Below are positions 8,524 to 18,174 of a DNA stretch of 64,000 nucleotides, piece by piece (position 1 is the stretch's first letter; each line of letters starts with the position of its first letter). The translations under genes were made by a program, and so were the position numbers. Source of the DNA: Gammaproteobacteria bacterium (GTDB lineage Bacteria; Pseudomonadota; Gammaproteobacteria; GRL18); the NCBI GenBank assembly GCA_026994225.1, contig JALWRI010000100.1:1-64000 (forward strand), read 5' to 3'. The notes under the pieces are model-generated. The model saw only the letters and a program-made list of their open reading frames with translations. It was not told the origin of the DNA and searched no databases.

Positions 8524-9237
8524 TTACAGTGTAAAATCTGAAAAATTCATACGAGGAATGTATAAATCAAAACAACTTCCCCCTAATTCACTATTATTAC
8601 TTAACTCAATATAACCTGCATGGCCTGCATGTACATGCATTGCAGCAACCATTTTAGAAAAAAACAATCCCAGACCGGTTGCACCATTGTACATATCAAT
8701 ACTATGTCCTTTTTCCTGCCCATCCAAAAAGGCATGAGGATAACCCACTCCATCATCTAGTACACTAATTTTGACAAAATCTTCTCGTTCCTGCACCCGT
8801 ACTTTTATTTGTTTATTCGCATAACGAAAAGCATTCCCTATAGTATTATTCAATACTGCAGAAATTAATACTTTATCAAACAATACTACCATGTCTTGAG
8901 AATAACATTCACAACTTAACTGGATTTGCTTTTCTTCACATAAAGAGTGGTATTCTAATAATAATTCTTGCAAAAAATCGTCTATATTATATTCTTGTTC
9001 ATCTAATGTGTATTGATTTTCTCCCATTTTATAGAGTGTTAATAATTTAACCAAATTATTATTAATACGTCTTATTTCATACTTAAATTCAATCGGATGA
9101 TCTATCCCTAACTGTTTTAAGACCTTATCATTATCTAATTTATCCATCACTAATAGTAATGAATTTTTTATATCATGTACGGTCAAAGCCAACACAGCAT
9201 CAAACCTGAAGTTATTATTTATATTTCCTTTCGACAC
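8524..9237 (-). CDS. Small cytoplasmic sensor histidine kinase
   Basis: Two-component histidine kinase without membrane segments or an obvious input domain. H-box LALTVHDIKNSLLLV (phospho-accepting His at about residue 21), N-box LISAVLNNTIGNAFRYA, G1 box VLDDGVGYP and G2 box GATGLGLFFSKMV are all present. The final GGSCFDLYIPR segment completes the ATPase fold. The GTG start at 9237 has the best SD in this area (AAGGAGG five bases upstream), and it gives 237 residues; longer frames would run into the upstream response-regulator gene. That gene ends 19 bases upstream, so kinase and regulator form a pair. The missing sensor suggests activation through a partner protein. Confidence 0.9.
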   Translation of the reverse strand: MSKGNINNNFRFDAVLALTVHDIKNSLLLVMDKLDNDKVLKQLGIDHPIEFKYEIRRINNNLVKLLTLYKMGENQYTLDEQEYNIDDFLQELLLEYHSLCEEKQIQLSCECYSQDMVVLFDKVLISAVLNNTIGNAFRYANKQIKVRVQEREDFVKISVLDDGVGYPHAFLDGQEKGHSIDMYNGATGLGLFFSKMVAAMHVHAGHAGYIELSNNSELGGSCFDLYIPRMNFSDFTL

Positions 9238-9256
9238 CCTTTCCTCCTTATATATA

Positions 9257-10843
9257 TTATTTTTTGTGTAATAATTTTTTATATTTAAACAATAACTCTT
9301 GATAACGTTTGTCATGGCTGCAAAAATCTGCAATCTGTTCTAGTATTCCCTGTATTTTAGCAAGTAATACTTCATTATGTCTGTCCTTATCTATTTGCAT
9401 CATACAACTTTGTGCCAAATTTAAATTAAAGGAACAATTTTTAGGTGCTCCTTGACAGGCCTGCTCAAATAATTCCATCGCTTCTACATATTTTCCTTGT
9501 TCGACCAGGGTAATACCACGATGATTGAGCTTATTATTTTCTTCTAAAATACTCTGTAAATCATCTATTACGCCAAATTTCTTTTGTATTTCTACTAAAT
9601 ATTTATCTTCTTCACTATGGTTTTTAGCTACTTTCCTCAATAAAGCATTACCTGTTTCTGTATCACCAAATTTTAAGTGTGATTCTGCTAATTTTAAAAT
9701 ATGTTTATCATCAATTCTGCCACTAAACTGCCCTTCTATTTTACTCGCATCACTCAGTGCTTTCAGGGCTTCTTTTGTTTTATGTACCTCATTATAAGCA
9801 CTTGCCTCTACGATCATAGCCTGAATAACTTCATTGGGTTTATCACGTAAATCTTTACGTGCTTCTTTCAAAAAAGTAATCGCTTTCATTGGTTTTTTTT
9901 CTTCAACCAAAATATTAGCTAAATTCACATACTCACTGGCTTCACGAAAACAAGAATTATTTCCTTGACGAATAGCCGAGCGAAAAGCCCTTGCTGCAAC
10001 TTCATTTTCTCCATTTTTTAGTGCTACTTCGCCTAATCTTCGTTGTCTTAACAGGGATTTTTTTGATAGATTAATGGATTCAGCTAATACTTCCTGTGCT
10101 TGCTTGTTATCGCCTAACATTTCATAACATTGTGATAACCAATCATAAGCATGAATATACTGGGGGTTATCTTCTAGTAAATCGGTAAAAATTTTTAAGG
10201 CTTTTTTATATTCTTTTTGTAAAAAATAAGATTGCCCTAAGCCAAACCTTGCCCACGTTAAATCCTTGATAGTCAGCACACGTTGATAAATCTGTACAGC
10301 TTTTGCGTAATCTTTAGCCCGTATTGCTAAATCCCCACTCATTTTTATCAAATCGAGCATATTTTTAGGTTTATTTGCTAACTCTTGCTCACATAACGCT
10401 AATGCCTGTATGTAATTTTTCTTTTCAATCGCATCATAGACTGTATGGAGTCTATTTTTACGTTCAATTAATTTATTTAACCGAAAAGCCAAGGCATCAC
10501 GAGTAAAAGGTTTAGTAATGTAATCATCAGGTTGAGATTCTAACGCACCTAATACCTGTGTTAAGGTATTTTCTGCTGTCACCATAATAAATAAACTATG
10601 AGCATTGATATAATTTTTGTAATGCGCTTCTTCTAATACCTGCTGCCCATCTTTACCTTCTCCTAAATTATAATCACATAAAATAATGTCATACATTTTT
10701 GTTGACAATTTAACTAATGCATCTTCCCCATTAGAAGCCAAATCAATATCAGTAACGCCGCTTTCAAGCAACATTTGCTTTACTGAAGTCCGCATATGAC
10801 TAAAATCATCAACAACTATTACTCGGGAATTTTTTAAATCCAT
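9257..10843 (-). CDS. Response regulator with receiver and TPR domains
   Basis: N-terminal CheY-like receiver (residues 1-125) with the acidic pair VVDD, the phosphorylation site Asp57 in ILCDYNLG, Thr89 in MVTA and Lys111 in DYITKPF. The remaining 400 residues are tetratricopeptide-type helical repeats (for example YAKAVQIYQRVLTIKD, YKKALKIFTDLLEDNP, YVEAMELFEQACQGAP). No DNA-binding, GGDEF or other enzymatic output domain is seen, so the output is presumably protein-protein interaction. Receiver-TPR proteins of this kind occur in Pseudomonas, Vibrio and Shewanella relatives with mostly unknown targets. Forms a unit with the kinase gene downstream. Confidence 0.93.
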   Translation of the reverse strand: MDLKNSRVIVVDDFSHMRTSVKQMLLESGVTDIDLASNGEDALVKLSTKMYDIILCDYNLGEGKDGQQVLEEAHYKNYINAHSLFIMVTAENTLTQVLGALESQPDDYITKPFTRDALAFRLNKLIERKNRLHTVYDAIEKKNYIQALALCEQELANKPKNMLDLIKMSGDLAIRAKDYAKAVQIYQRVLTIKDLTWARFGLGQSYFLQKEYKKALKIFTDLLEDNPQYIHAYDWLSQCYEMLGDNKQAQEVLAESINLSKKSLLRQRRLGEVALKNGENEVAARAFRSAIRQGNNSCFREASEYVNLANILVEEKKPMKAITFLKEARKDLRDKPNEVIQAMIVEASAYNEVHKTKEALKALSDASKIEGQFSGRIDDKHILKLAESHLKFGDTETGNALLRKVAKNHSEEDKYLVEIQKKFGVIDDLQSILEENNKLNHRGITLVEQGKYVEAMELFEQACQGAPKNCSFNLNLAQSCMMQIDKDRHNEVLLAKIQGILEQIADFCSHDKRYQELLFKYKKLLHKK

Positions 10844-11036
10844 CCTAACGTCCTATTCTTTATATCATTTTTTATATTTTTTATTTGTATATCATACCCC
10901 ACGCTATACTGAATAAGTCTATCAGCAATAACATACTGACACCACCGCATTTCATATACTACAATTAACAATATTTTCTTCTCACCCCAAATCATAGTAA
11001 AATAAACACTCCTTTTGACAACTAAAGCTAAATTTC

Positions 11037-12377
11037 ATGAATCTTACTCATCTTGCATTACATATTCCCGATATATTACTCCCTGCACCTCAGGTTGATT
11101 TATCTCGTTGGTCAGTCGTAGCGTGTGATCAATATACTGCTGAACCTGAATATTGGCGGCAGGTAGCGCAATATTGTCAAAATCAACCTTCTGCCTTACA
11201 CCTTATTTTTCCTGAAGTATATTTAGAAGATGACTCAGACAGTAAAAAACAACGCATTCAGTCCATTAATAGCAAAATGCAACAGTATTTACAAGATGGT
11301 ACTTTACAAGCTATGCCCAAACCAGGTTTTGTTTTAGTTGATAGAAAGACATCCCAAACCCCCTCTCGAAAAGGTTTGGTCGTTGCAATAGATTTAGATG
11401 CCTATGATTATACTAAAGGTTCACAAACATTAATCAGAGCAACGGAAGGAACAATCGTTGATCGCTTGCCTCCTCGTATTCAGGTAAGAAAAAATGCTGC
11501 CTTAGAAATCCCTCATATTATGGTATTAATTGATGATCCTAAGCATACAGTAATTGAACCTTTATTTTCTGCCCCATTAGAAAAATTATATGATTTTGAT
11601 TTAATGCAAAATAGCGGACATTTAACCGGTTATGCTGTGGATGATCCCCATCTGTTACAACAAATAGCGGATAATTTAGGGCAACTTGCTGATCCAGCGT
11701 ATTTTAATCAACATTATCAAACAGAAAATCAAAAACCACTATTATATGCTATGGGAGATGGTAATCATTCATTGGCTACCGCAAAAGCCATTTGGCAAAA
11801 TTTAAAAGAAAATGGCGCAGAAAATGAACATCCTGCACGTTACGCTTTAGTAGAATTGGTCAATTTACATGATGAAGGTTTACAATTTGAACCCATTCAC
11901 CGTGCTATTTTTCACATTGACACCCAAGCCTTATTACAAGCAATGCCTGCCTTTTTTGCACAACAGGGAAGCCATTTACACTATCAACGGTTTGATACCG
12001 AACAGGCCTTAGACGCACATATACAAACTTTGAACACACAAGAAGAACAACAAATTATTCGTTTTATCGATCAACAATCGTATGGCTTATTAATATTAAC
12101 TCATCCACAATCACCCTTAGCCCTTGCTAATTTACAAGCCTTTTTAGATGAGTATCTCCCTGCTACAGATGCCAAACTCGACTATATTCATGGTGATGAG
12201 GTGGTAACAAAATTGGCCCATAAAGAAAATACTTTAGGCTTTTTTCTTCCTCCCATTGATAAATACTGTTTATTCAAAACCATTATCACAGATGGTGCAT
12301 TGCCACGTAAAACCTTTTCTATGGGTGAAGCAGATGAAAAACGATTTTATCTGGAAGCACGAAAAATTACACTGTAA
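11037..12377 (+). CDS. DUF1015 family protein
   Basis: Full-length (446 residues) member of the DUF1015 family. Hallmarks are the N-terminal RWSVVACDQYTAEPEYW, the IYIPEVYLED-like HLIFPEVYLED, central YAMGDGNHSLATAKA and ALVELVNLHDEGLQFEPIHR, and C-terminal YIHGDEVVTKLA plus KTFSMGEADEKRFYLEAR. The GDGNHSLATAKA segment resembles a nucleotide- or substrate-binding loop conserved through the family; no reaction is firmly established for this bacterial group. No signal peptide. First gene of a plus-strand run with the FHA gene and recJ. Confidence 0.88.
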   Translation: MNLTHLALHIPDILLPAPQVDLSRWSVVACDQYTAEPEYWRQVAQYCQNQPSALHLIFPEVYLEDDSDSKKQRIQSINSKMQQYLQDGTLQAMPKPGFVLVDRKTSQTPSRKGLVVAIDLDAYDYTKGSQTLIRATEGTIVDRLPPRIQVRKNAALEIPHIMVLIDDPKHTVIEPLFSAPLEKLYDFDLMQNSGHLTGYAVDDPHLLQQIADNLGQLADPAYFNQHYQTENQKPLLYAMGDGNHSLATAKAIWQNLKENGAENEHPARYALVELVNLHDEGLQFEPIHRAIFHIDTQALLQAMPAFFAQQGSHLHYQRFDTEQALDAHIQTLNTQEEQQIIRFIDQQSYGLLILTHPQSPLALANLQAFLDEYLPATDAKLDYIHGDEVVTKLAHKENTLGFFLPPIDKYCLFKTIITDGALPRKTFSMGEADEKRFYLEARKITL

Positions 12378-12406
12378 AATGGTTCATTCAGAACAAGGAG
12401 ATTTTG

Positions 12407-13138
12407 ATGGCATCTATTCATGTAATAAATAACAACACTGTTATTAAAGAAATTCCAGTAAATCAGAATATCACCACTATTGGACGACATGAGAGCAATG
12501 ATATTAGCATGAACAACCCTGGTATTTCGGGTCATCATGCTAAAATTATTTTTCAAAATGATAGGTATCAAATCATTGATTTACGAAGTTCTAATGGTAC
12601 GTTTGTCAACGGAAAGCGTATTATGATCCCTACTCGATTATCTGATGGCGACACCATTGCTATGTCTAAAATCACCTTGGAATTTCATACTTTTTCCGGT
12701 GATAAACCCAATGTTTTTATAGATGAAAATATCTCTGAAGAAACTAATAATAATCAAACCATGATCGTTGATCCTTCTCAACTCTCTGCTATGTTACAAG
12801 ATCATCGTTTAAGTGATGCAGAAAAAAAAGGGCAATTAATGGCTCGCTTGAATTATCTGGATCAAAATAAAAAACAACACTCTTTTTTAATGTCCAAACC
12901 TAAAGTACGTATTGGTAAAGATCCTCGTAATGATATTTTAGTTAAAGGTTGGTTTGTTCCTAAAATTTGTGCTTTGATTGAATATCAACAAAGTAGTTTT
13001 GTGTTACATCCCAAAGCAGGTAAAGTAAAATTAAATGATGAGGTCATCCATTCCGCACAAACCCTTAAAAATGGTGATCGCATTAAAATTCGTTCTCTCG
13101 AAATTATTTTTAATCTTTCTACTTTAATGGGATATTGA
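12407..13138 (+). CDS. Tandem FHA-domain protein
   Basis: Two forkhead-associated phosphopeptide-binding domains. The first, residues 1-95, has the full set of FHA contact motifs: TIGRHESNDI, GISGHHAKI and LRSSNGTFVNGKRI. The second, from about residue 150, is more divergent: VRIGKDPRNDILV, VPKICALIEY, FVLHPKAGKVKLNDEVI. A low-complexity Asn/Glu linker (ISEETNNNQ) separates them. No membrane segment and no kinase gene nearby. The ATG at 12407 is preferred over a TTG one codon upstream because AAGGAG is six bases before it. Partner unknown. Confidence 0.88.
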   Translation: MASIHVINNNTVIKEIPVNQNITTIGRHESNDISMNNPGISGHHAKIIFQNDRYQIIDLRSSNGTFVNGKRIMIPTRLSDGDTIAMSKITLEFHTFSGDKPNVFIDENISEETNNNQTMIVDPSQLSAMLQDHRLSDAEKKGQLMARLNYLDQNKKQHSFLMSKPKVRIGKDPRNDILVKGWFVPKICALIEYQQSSFVLHPKAGKVKLNDEVIHSAQTLKNGDRIKIRSLEIIFNLSTLMGY

Positions 13139-13144
13139 TTTTTC

Positions 13145-14950
13145 GTGCTTACCACACACATACAAGTTCGAAAATGTGATAAGCAGGTATTACAACAATT
13201 ATCGGAGACGACTCTTTCCCCTTTATTAGCAAAAATTGTAGCCAATCGAATACAGGCAGGACAATATCCTCATTTAGAGCAACTATTAACACCTCATCTA
13301 CGTTATATTAGCGCACCACAAGAGTTAGCCGATTGTGATGTTGCAACACAGCGTATTGTAACTGCTATTTTACAACCACAACATATAGCCTTTGTAACCG
13401 ACTATGATGTAGATGGAGCTTGTTCTCATGCTTGTTTAAAATTAGCTTTCAAAGACTATTTTCAAGTACCCGATCATCGCTTACATAGTTTTATTGGACA
13501 TCGTATTCAAGATGGCTATGGACTCAGTCCACATTTATGTGCTCGCATATTACAATATTCACCTCGTCCTAATCTGATTATTACCGCTGATTGCGGTTCA
13601 TCTGATGAACCCCAAATACAGCGTTTACAAGCTGTAGGGATTGATGTCATTGTAACAGACCATCATGCCATTCCTAAAGCAGGTATTCCAGCCTCTGCCT
13701 ATACAACGATTAACCCTACTCGCCAAGACTGTCATTATCCTGATAAAACCATTGCCGGTTGTATGGTCGCATGGTTGTTAATGAGTGCAGTACGTAGCGC
13801 ATTGATTGAAAAACACTATTTATCTCATAATAGCCCTAAACTCTCAGCTTTACTCGATTTTATCAGTTTAGGGACAGTCGCTGATGCAGTATCCCTTTCT
13901 AGCCCCATCAACCGTGCTATTGTCAATGCCGGTTTGCAAATTATGAACCATTTACAACGTCCTTGTTGGCAAGCGATACATACCCTCTTAAAACAAGCCG
14001 GACAAGTATTTAACACTGAGGATTTGGGCTTTCAAATAGGCCCTCGTATTAATGCTCGCAGCCGGATGGCTGATCCCTATGCAGCACTCCATTATTTACT
14101 TGCTCCACAACTTAGTGAAGCACAACATTACTTACATCTTTTAGATCAAGATAATATACGCCGTCAGCAGGTAGAAAAAGCAATGATCATCAAAGCGAAA
14201 CAATTAGCGAAATCTCAACTCGCTAAAGATCGTCAATCTCTCGTTATTTATCACCCTGATTTCCATATGGGCGTACAGGGAATTGTCGCTTCTCGCTTAG
14301 TAGATAGTTTTGGTCGTCCCAGTATTGTATTTAGCCCCACCCCCGATCCCAATATCCTTTCAGGATCAGCACGTACTGTTGATATTATTCATATTCGTAA
14401 AGCACTACAAGCTGTCTATAATCAAACGCCGCAACTCTTATTGACTTTTGGTGGGCATAAAGGGGCAGCCGGAATGAAAATACATAAAAAGCAATTTGCT
14501 GCATTTAGCCAAACTTTTGAAGCTATCATTAAACAACAACTCGGTTCAACCACCTTACATCCTGCTATTTGGACAGATGGCGTACTAGAGAGCAGTGAGA
14601 TTACCTTAGATACTTTTCATCTACTGGAACAATTACAACCTTATGGACGAGAATTTGAAGCCCCTGTCTTTTCAGGACTCTTTTATATCGAACAACAACA
14701 AGTTATCGGAAAAGGCGATAATCAAATACATCTGAAACTGCAATTATCCCAAACTCTCTTACAACAAAAAATGTATTTTCCTGCTATTTGGTTTAAGGCT
14801 TTGCCCTATCCAGGTGCAACTATACCGCTACAAGCAAAAACCACTATACAAATAGTGTATCAGCTCAATCATCAACAATATCGAGGTAAAAAAAGCCTAC
14901 AATTACTTATCCGCCATGCACAACAAGCAGATCATTCCTGCGCTATGTGA
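13145..14950 (+). CDS. recJ: Single-stranded-DNA-specific exonuclease RecJ
   Basis: 5'-to-3' single-strand exonuclease of the DHH superfamily working in RecF recombination, base-excision and mismatch repair. Motif I DYDVDG is at residues 86-91, motif II in ADCGSSDE, motif III DHH at 172-174, and the GGHKGAAG motif of the DHHA1 domain is near residue 440; a C-terminal OB-like domain follows. About 601 residues, slightly longer than E. coli RecJ. The start is a GTG at 13145, six bases after the FHA gene; its SD is poor, so coupling with the upstream gene is likely. Convergent with the carbamoyltransferase gene 26 bases on. Confidence 0.95.
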   Translation: MLTTHIQVRKCDKQVLQQLSETTLSPLLAKIVANRIQAGQYPHLEQLLTPHLRYISAPQELADCDVATQRIVTAILQPQHIAFVTDYDVDGACSHACLKLAFKDYFQVPDHRLHSFIGHRIQDGYGLSPHLCARILQYSPRPNLIITADCGSSDEPQIQRLQAVGIDVIVTDHHAIPKAGIPASAYTTINPTRQDCHYPDKTIAGCMVAWLLMSAVRSALIEKHYLSHNSPKLSALLDFISLGTVADAVSLSSPINRAIVNAGLQIMNHLQRPCWQAIHTLLKQAGQVFNTEDLGFQIGPRINARSRMADPYAALHYLLAPQLSEAQHYLHLLDQDNIRRQQVEKAMIIKAKQLAKSQLAKDRQSLVIYHPDFHMGVQGIVASRLVDSFGRPSIVFSPTPDPNILSGSARTVDIIHIRKALQAVYNQTPQLLLTFGGHKGAAGMKIHKKQFAAFSQTFEAIIKQQLGSTTLHPAIWTDGVLESSEITLDTFHLLEQLQPYGREFEAPVFSGLFYIEQQQVIGKGDNQIHLKLQLSQTLLQQKMYFPAIWFKALPYPGATIPLQAKTTIQIVYQLNHQQYRGKKSLQLLIRHAQQADHSCAM

Positions 14951-14976
14951 TAGCACTCACAATATCAATATAACGC

Positions 14977-16701
14977 TTATTTTGTTACCAAAATATCTTC
15001 CATGATCAAATACTGTAAATCTGAACCATAAAACATATTTAACGCATCTTCTGGAGAGCAAACCATTGCTTCTCCACGTCTATTTAATGAGGTATTTAAT
15101 ACAACCCCGTATCCTTTTAAACGTTGCATTTCCTCCAATAAACGATAATAACGTGGATTGGTAGCATAAGTTACAATCTGGGCTCTTGCTGTGCCATCTT
15201 CATGCACTACTTCAGGAATTTTATCTTTCCAATGTTTTGCAACCGTAAACGTAAAGGTCATATAGGGTGAAGGATGTTCTGTTTGTAAAATATCTGCTGC
15301 CTGCGTATCAATAATACTGGGGCAAAATGGTCTCCAACGTTCCCGGTATTTAATCTGCTCATTAATACGTGCAGCCACCCCAGGATGTCCCGGATCACCT
15401 AAAATACTCCGACACCCTAAAGCTCTAGGACCAAATTCCATACGCCCTTGAAACCAAGAGACCGGATTTCCCTCGGTTAATAATTGTGCAGTAGTCGCTG
15501 CGACATCATCTAACCTTTTCCATTGTGGTTGGCGTTCATCTTGCTCACAGGCTGCAATACAGGCTTGGGTAGTAAATTGAGGTCCTAAATAAGTATGCGT
15601 TTGTGGTTTTACTTCTTCTTTTAATTGTACCGCAGCATAACTTGCTGCCCCTAATGCTGTACCAGCATCAGCTGCCGCTGGTTGAACAAATAATTCTTTG
15701 ACATTAGCTAATTCAATAATTTTTTGATTTAATTTTACATTTAACGCAGAACCCCCAGCAAAACATATTTTTCCCGTTTCATTGAGTATATCTCCCACAT
15801 AATGTTGAATTAATCCCAAAGATACCTGTTCAAATAATTGCTGTATGGCTGCTGCATAATCTATATACGGATCATCAATATTATCACCGTGCCGTTTTTC
15901 CCCTAACCAATCAATTAATTTAGGACTAAAATAATAACCCCTTCCTTGTTCTTTGTAACGGCGTAAACCGATCACATTCACTAATTGTGTATTCACTTGA
16001 TATTTTTTTTCATTAAAACGTAATAATCGGGAAAAATTATATTTATTTGGATCACCATAGGGTGCCATACCCATTACTTTAAATTCTCCATCGAGCATTT
16101 CAAAGCCTAAATATTCCGTCATTGCACCATATAAGCCCCCTAACGAATCAGGATCATAAAATTCTTTAATTTTACTAATTTTTCCTTTTTCTCCATACGC
16201 AAATAATGTAGTGGCATATTCCCCTTTACCATCAATACTCACAATTGCTGATTTTTCTTTAAAGCCACTAAGATGATAGGCACTGCTCGCATGACTTAAA
16301 TGATGTTCTACCGGTATAAAACGTACTTTTTGGGTATCAACACCTAGTGTTTCCATTAATTGAATCACTCGTTGGCGATAACGCCGATAACGCCGATTAC
16401 CATTAAATAAGGCATCTAACGCTCTATCAGGTGCATACCAATAACGTTTTGCATAATGCCAACGGGCTTTACTTGTCCATAAACTAATAGGCGCAAGCGG
16501 ATATGCCACCACATCAATATCACTAGCTTGTATTCCCGCATAATGTAAACAAAACTTTACCGCTTCTTCAGGCATTTTACCTTTAGCATGTTTGTCTCGA
16601 ATAAAACGTTCCTCTTCTGCCGCAGCAATAATTTCCCCATCAATCAGTAATGCTGCCGAGGGATCATGATTTAATGCGCCCGATACACCTAATATTTTCA
16701 T
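14977..16701 (-). CDS. LPS-core-associated carbamoyltransferase (NodU/TobZ family)
   Basis: Transfers a carbamoyl group from carbamoyl phosphate to a sugar hydroxyl. N-terminal Kae1/ASKHA-like domain with GALNHDPSAALLIDGEIIAAAEEERF, VEHHLSHASSAYHLSGF, SIDGKGEYATTL and CFAGGSALNVKLNQK; the C-terminal YrdC-like domain has MEFGPRALGCRSILGDP and ERWRPFCPS, ending with VLNTSLNRRGEAMVCSPEDAL. Length of 574 residues is typical. It is the last gene of the LPS core operon. In Pseudomonas aeruginosa a homologous gene in the same syntenic position carbamoylates the second heptose of the core, so that role is the best inference. Confidence 0.88.
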   Translation of the reverse strand: MKILGVSGALNHDPSAALLIDGEIIAAAEEERFIRDKHAKGKMPEEAVKFCLHYAGIQASDIDVVAYPLAPISLWTSKARWHYAKRYWYAPDRALDALFNGNRRYRRYRQRVIQLMETLGVDTQKVRFIPVEHHLSHASSAYHLSGFKEKSAIVSIDGKGEYATTLFAYGEKGKISKIKEFYDPDSLGGLYGAMTEYLGFEMLDGEFKVMGMAPYGDPNKYNFSRLLRFNEKKYQVNTQLVNVIGLRRYKEQGRGYYFSPKLIDWLGEKRHGDNIDDPYIDYAAAIQQLFEQVSLGLIQHYVGDILNETGKICFAGGSALNVKLNQKIIELANVKELFVQPAAADAGTALGAASYAAVQLKEEVKPQTHTYLGPQFTTQACIAACEQDERQPQWKRLDDVAATTAQLLTEGNPVSWFQGRMEFGPRALGCRSILGDPGHPGVAARINEQIKYRERWRPFCPSIIDTQAADILQTEHPSPYMTFTFTVAKHWKDKIPEVVHEDGTARAQIVTYATNPRYYRLLEEMQRLKGYGVVLNTSLNRRGEAMVCSPEDALNMFYGSDLQYLIMEDILVTK

Positions 16702-16710
16702 GCAAAATCC

Positions 16711-18162
16711 TTACAAATGTTTACTAAAAAACGTTAACCACGGAGTATAACAGGCTTTTTTTTGCCAATTACGCAAAAATCGTTGGGTATCTTTTGTCCA
16801 GCGTTTATCTAAATTCCGAGATAAACGATGTTGCTGCATAGCATCCAAATCAAGCAAATAAATATCCCCTTGATAACAGAGAAAATTACTGCCTTTCATA
16901 TCACCATGACTTATTTTATATTGATATAAGGTAGCAAATAATAATAAAAAATGCTCAGCTATTTTTTGTTGCTCACTAGATATTCCCTCTTGGCAGAAAT
17001 ATTCCCAAGCAGAAACACCTGGAATATAGCTACTGATAAAGTAATTACATTGCTGTCCCCATTGTGGTGTGTGTTCCATCAAAGCAATCGGTTTTGGCGT
17101 TGAAATTCCCATAAAATGTAAAATATGGGCATAAATCCAAGATCGTTTAGCACGGGAAATTTGACCTTTATGTAATAATTCATAGCCTTTCCCCTTTGGA
17201 TTATAGCGTTTAACTACCCATTCTTGCCCTGTTTCAGTAGTGAGTTTGAATACGGTACAGGTATTGCCTTTTTTAAGTAGTTGCGTCTTTGCCTGTCGTA
17301 AGGTGCTTTCAGGATGTGACATAAATTGCATTAAAAAAGGGCTTTCCCATTCCCGTCGATACCAGTATTGTTGATTTTTTTTTCTCTCATACTGAACTTC
17401 TGTACAAGTACGTTGAATTTTCTTTTTATATTCTACAATTCTTTGCTGTTGGTGAGCATAAACAATGTGCCAAAAATGTGCGCAAGTGATCTGTTTTTCA
17501 GGCATCTTTTTTTGGTATTGCTTTAACAGTTTTTCACTCATATCCCTATCTACAGTAAAACTTTGTGCTAACAATAACGCTAAATTAGAAAAGGCTTTTT
17601 TACTGCTTAATTTTTTTTTATATATGGCTTCTTCTCCATCGAGAGTATAGATATTACCATCTTCTGCTTGTAAAAAATTTGCATAATGTAAATCTTGATG
17701 TACTATGCCCGCTTTATGATGGCTAACCAATACATTTAGCATCTTAAATAATAATTGCTCACGTTGTTTATTCTTAGCCGTTTGCCATAATGTAGCAATA
17801 TTATTCCCTTCAATAAAAGGAAAAACCAACACATAAATATCTTCTTTTGTTTGCGTTGCCAACAATATCCTGGGGGTTAAAATGTGTTTTTTTTGTAATA
17901 AAGTCGCTCCGGCATATTCTCTCTTCCAATGGATTTTAGCACGTTTTTTATGTATAAATAGTTTGATTAAAACCGTTTTTCCTGCATAACTACCTTTACA
18001 TACTATACGTTTTTTAGGAACTAAGCGTAATATTTGATGGCAAATCAATACCGTATCCTCTGTTAATGATAATTGCAAAGGTAATGGTATCTGATAACCA
18101 GCAATACGTAATTGAGTGAGTAATGATTGCTTATCCGTATCTTGTTTAAAATTTTTTGCCAT
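16711..18162 (-). CDS. Double kinase-like LPS core protein
   Basis: Two protein-kinase-fold domains in one 483-residue chain. Domain one has a catalytic loop HQDLHYAN (155-162) with DGE (175-177) in place of DFG; domain two has HGDMKGSN (419-426) with DLD (438-440). Each is preceded by a plausible nucleotide-lysine (VLIKLF near 67, VVKRYN near 318). These are of the WaaP/InaA/RIO-like type acting on core sugars rather than proteins. Lys-rich throughout, no signal peptide, probably at the inner face of the membrane. It lies 12 bases from waaP and 9 from the carbamoyltransferase gene. Synteny suggests it adds core phosphates, but its exact position is not shown. Confidence 0.85.
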   Translation of the reverse strand: MAKNFKQDTDKQSLLTQLRIAGYQIPLPLQLSLTEDTVLICHQILRLVPKKRIVCKGSYAGKTVLIKLFIHKKRAKIHWKREYAGATLLQKKHILTPRILLATQTKEDIYVLVFPFIEGNNIATLWQTAKNKQREQLLFKMLNVLVSHHKAGIVHQDLHYANFLQAEDGNIYTLDGEEAIYKKKLSSKKAFSNLALLLAQSFTVDRDMSEKLLKQYQKKMPEKQITCAHFWHIVYAHQQQRIVEYKKKIQRTCTEVQYERKKNQQYWYRREWESPFLMQFMSHPESTLRQAKTQLLKKGNTCTVFKLTTETGQEWVVKRYNPKGKGYELLHKGQISRAKRSWIYAHILHFMGISTPKPIALMEHTPQWGQQCNYFISSYIPGVSAWEYFCQEGISSEQQKIAEHFLLLFATLYQYKISHGDMKGSNFLCYQGDIYLLDLDAMQQHRLSRNLDKRWTKDTQRFLRNWQKKACYTPWLTFFSKHL

Positions 18163-18174
18163 TTGACTACTACA

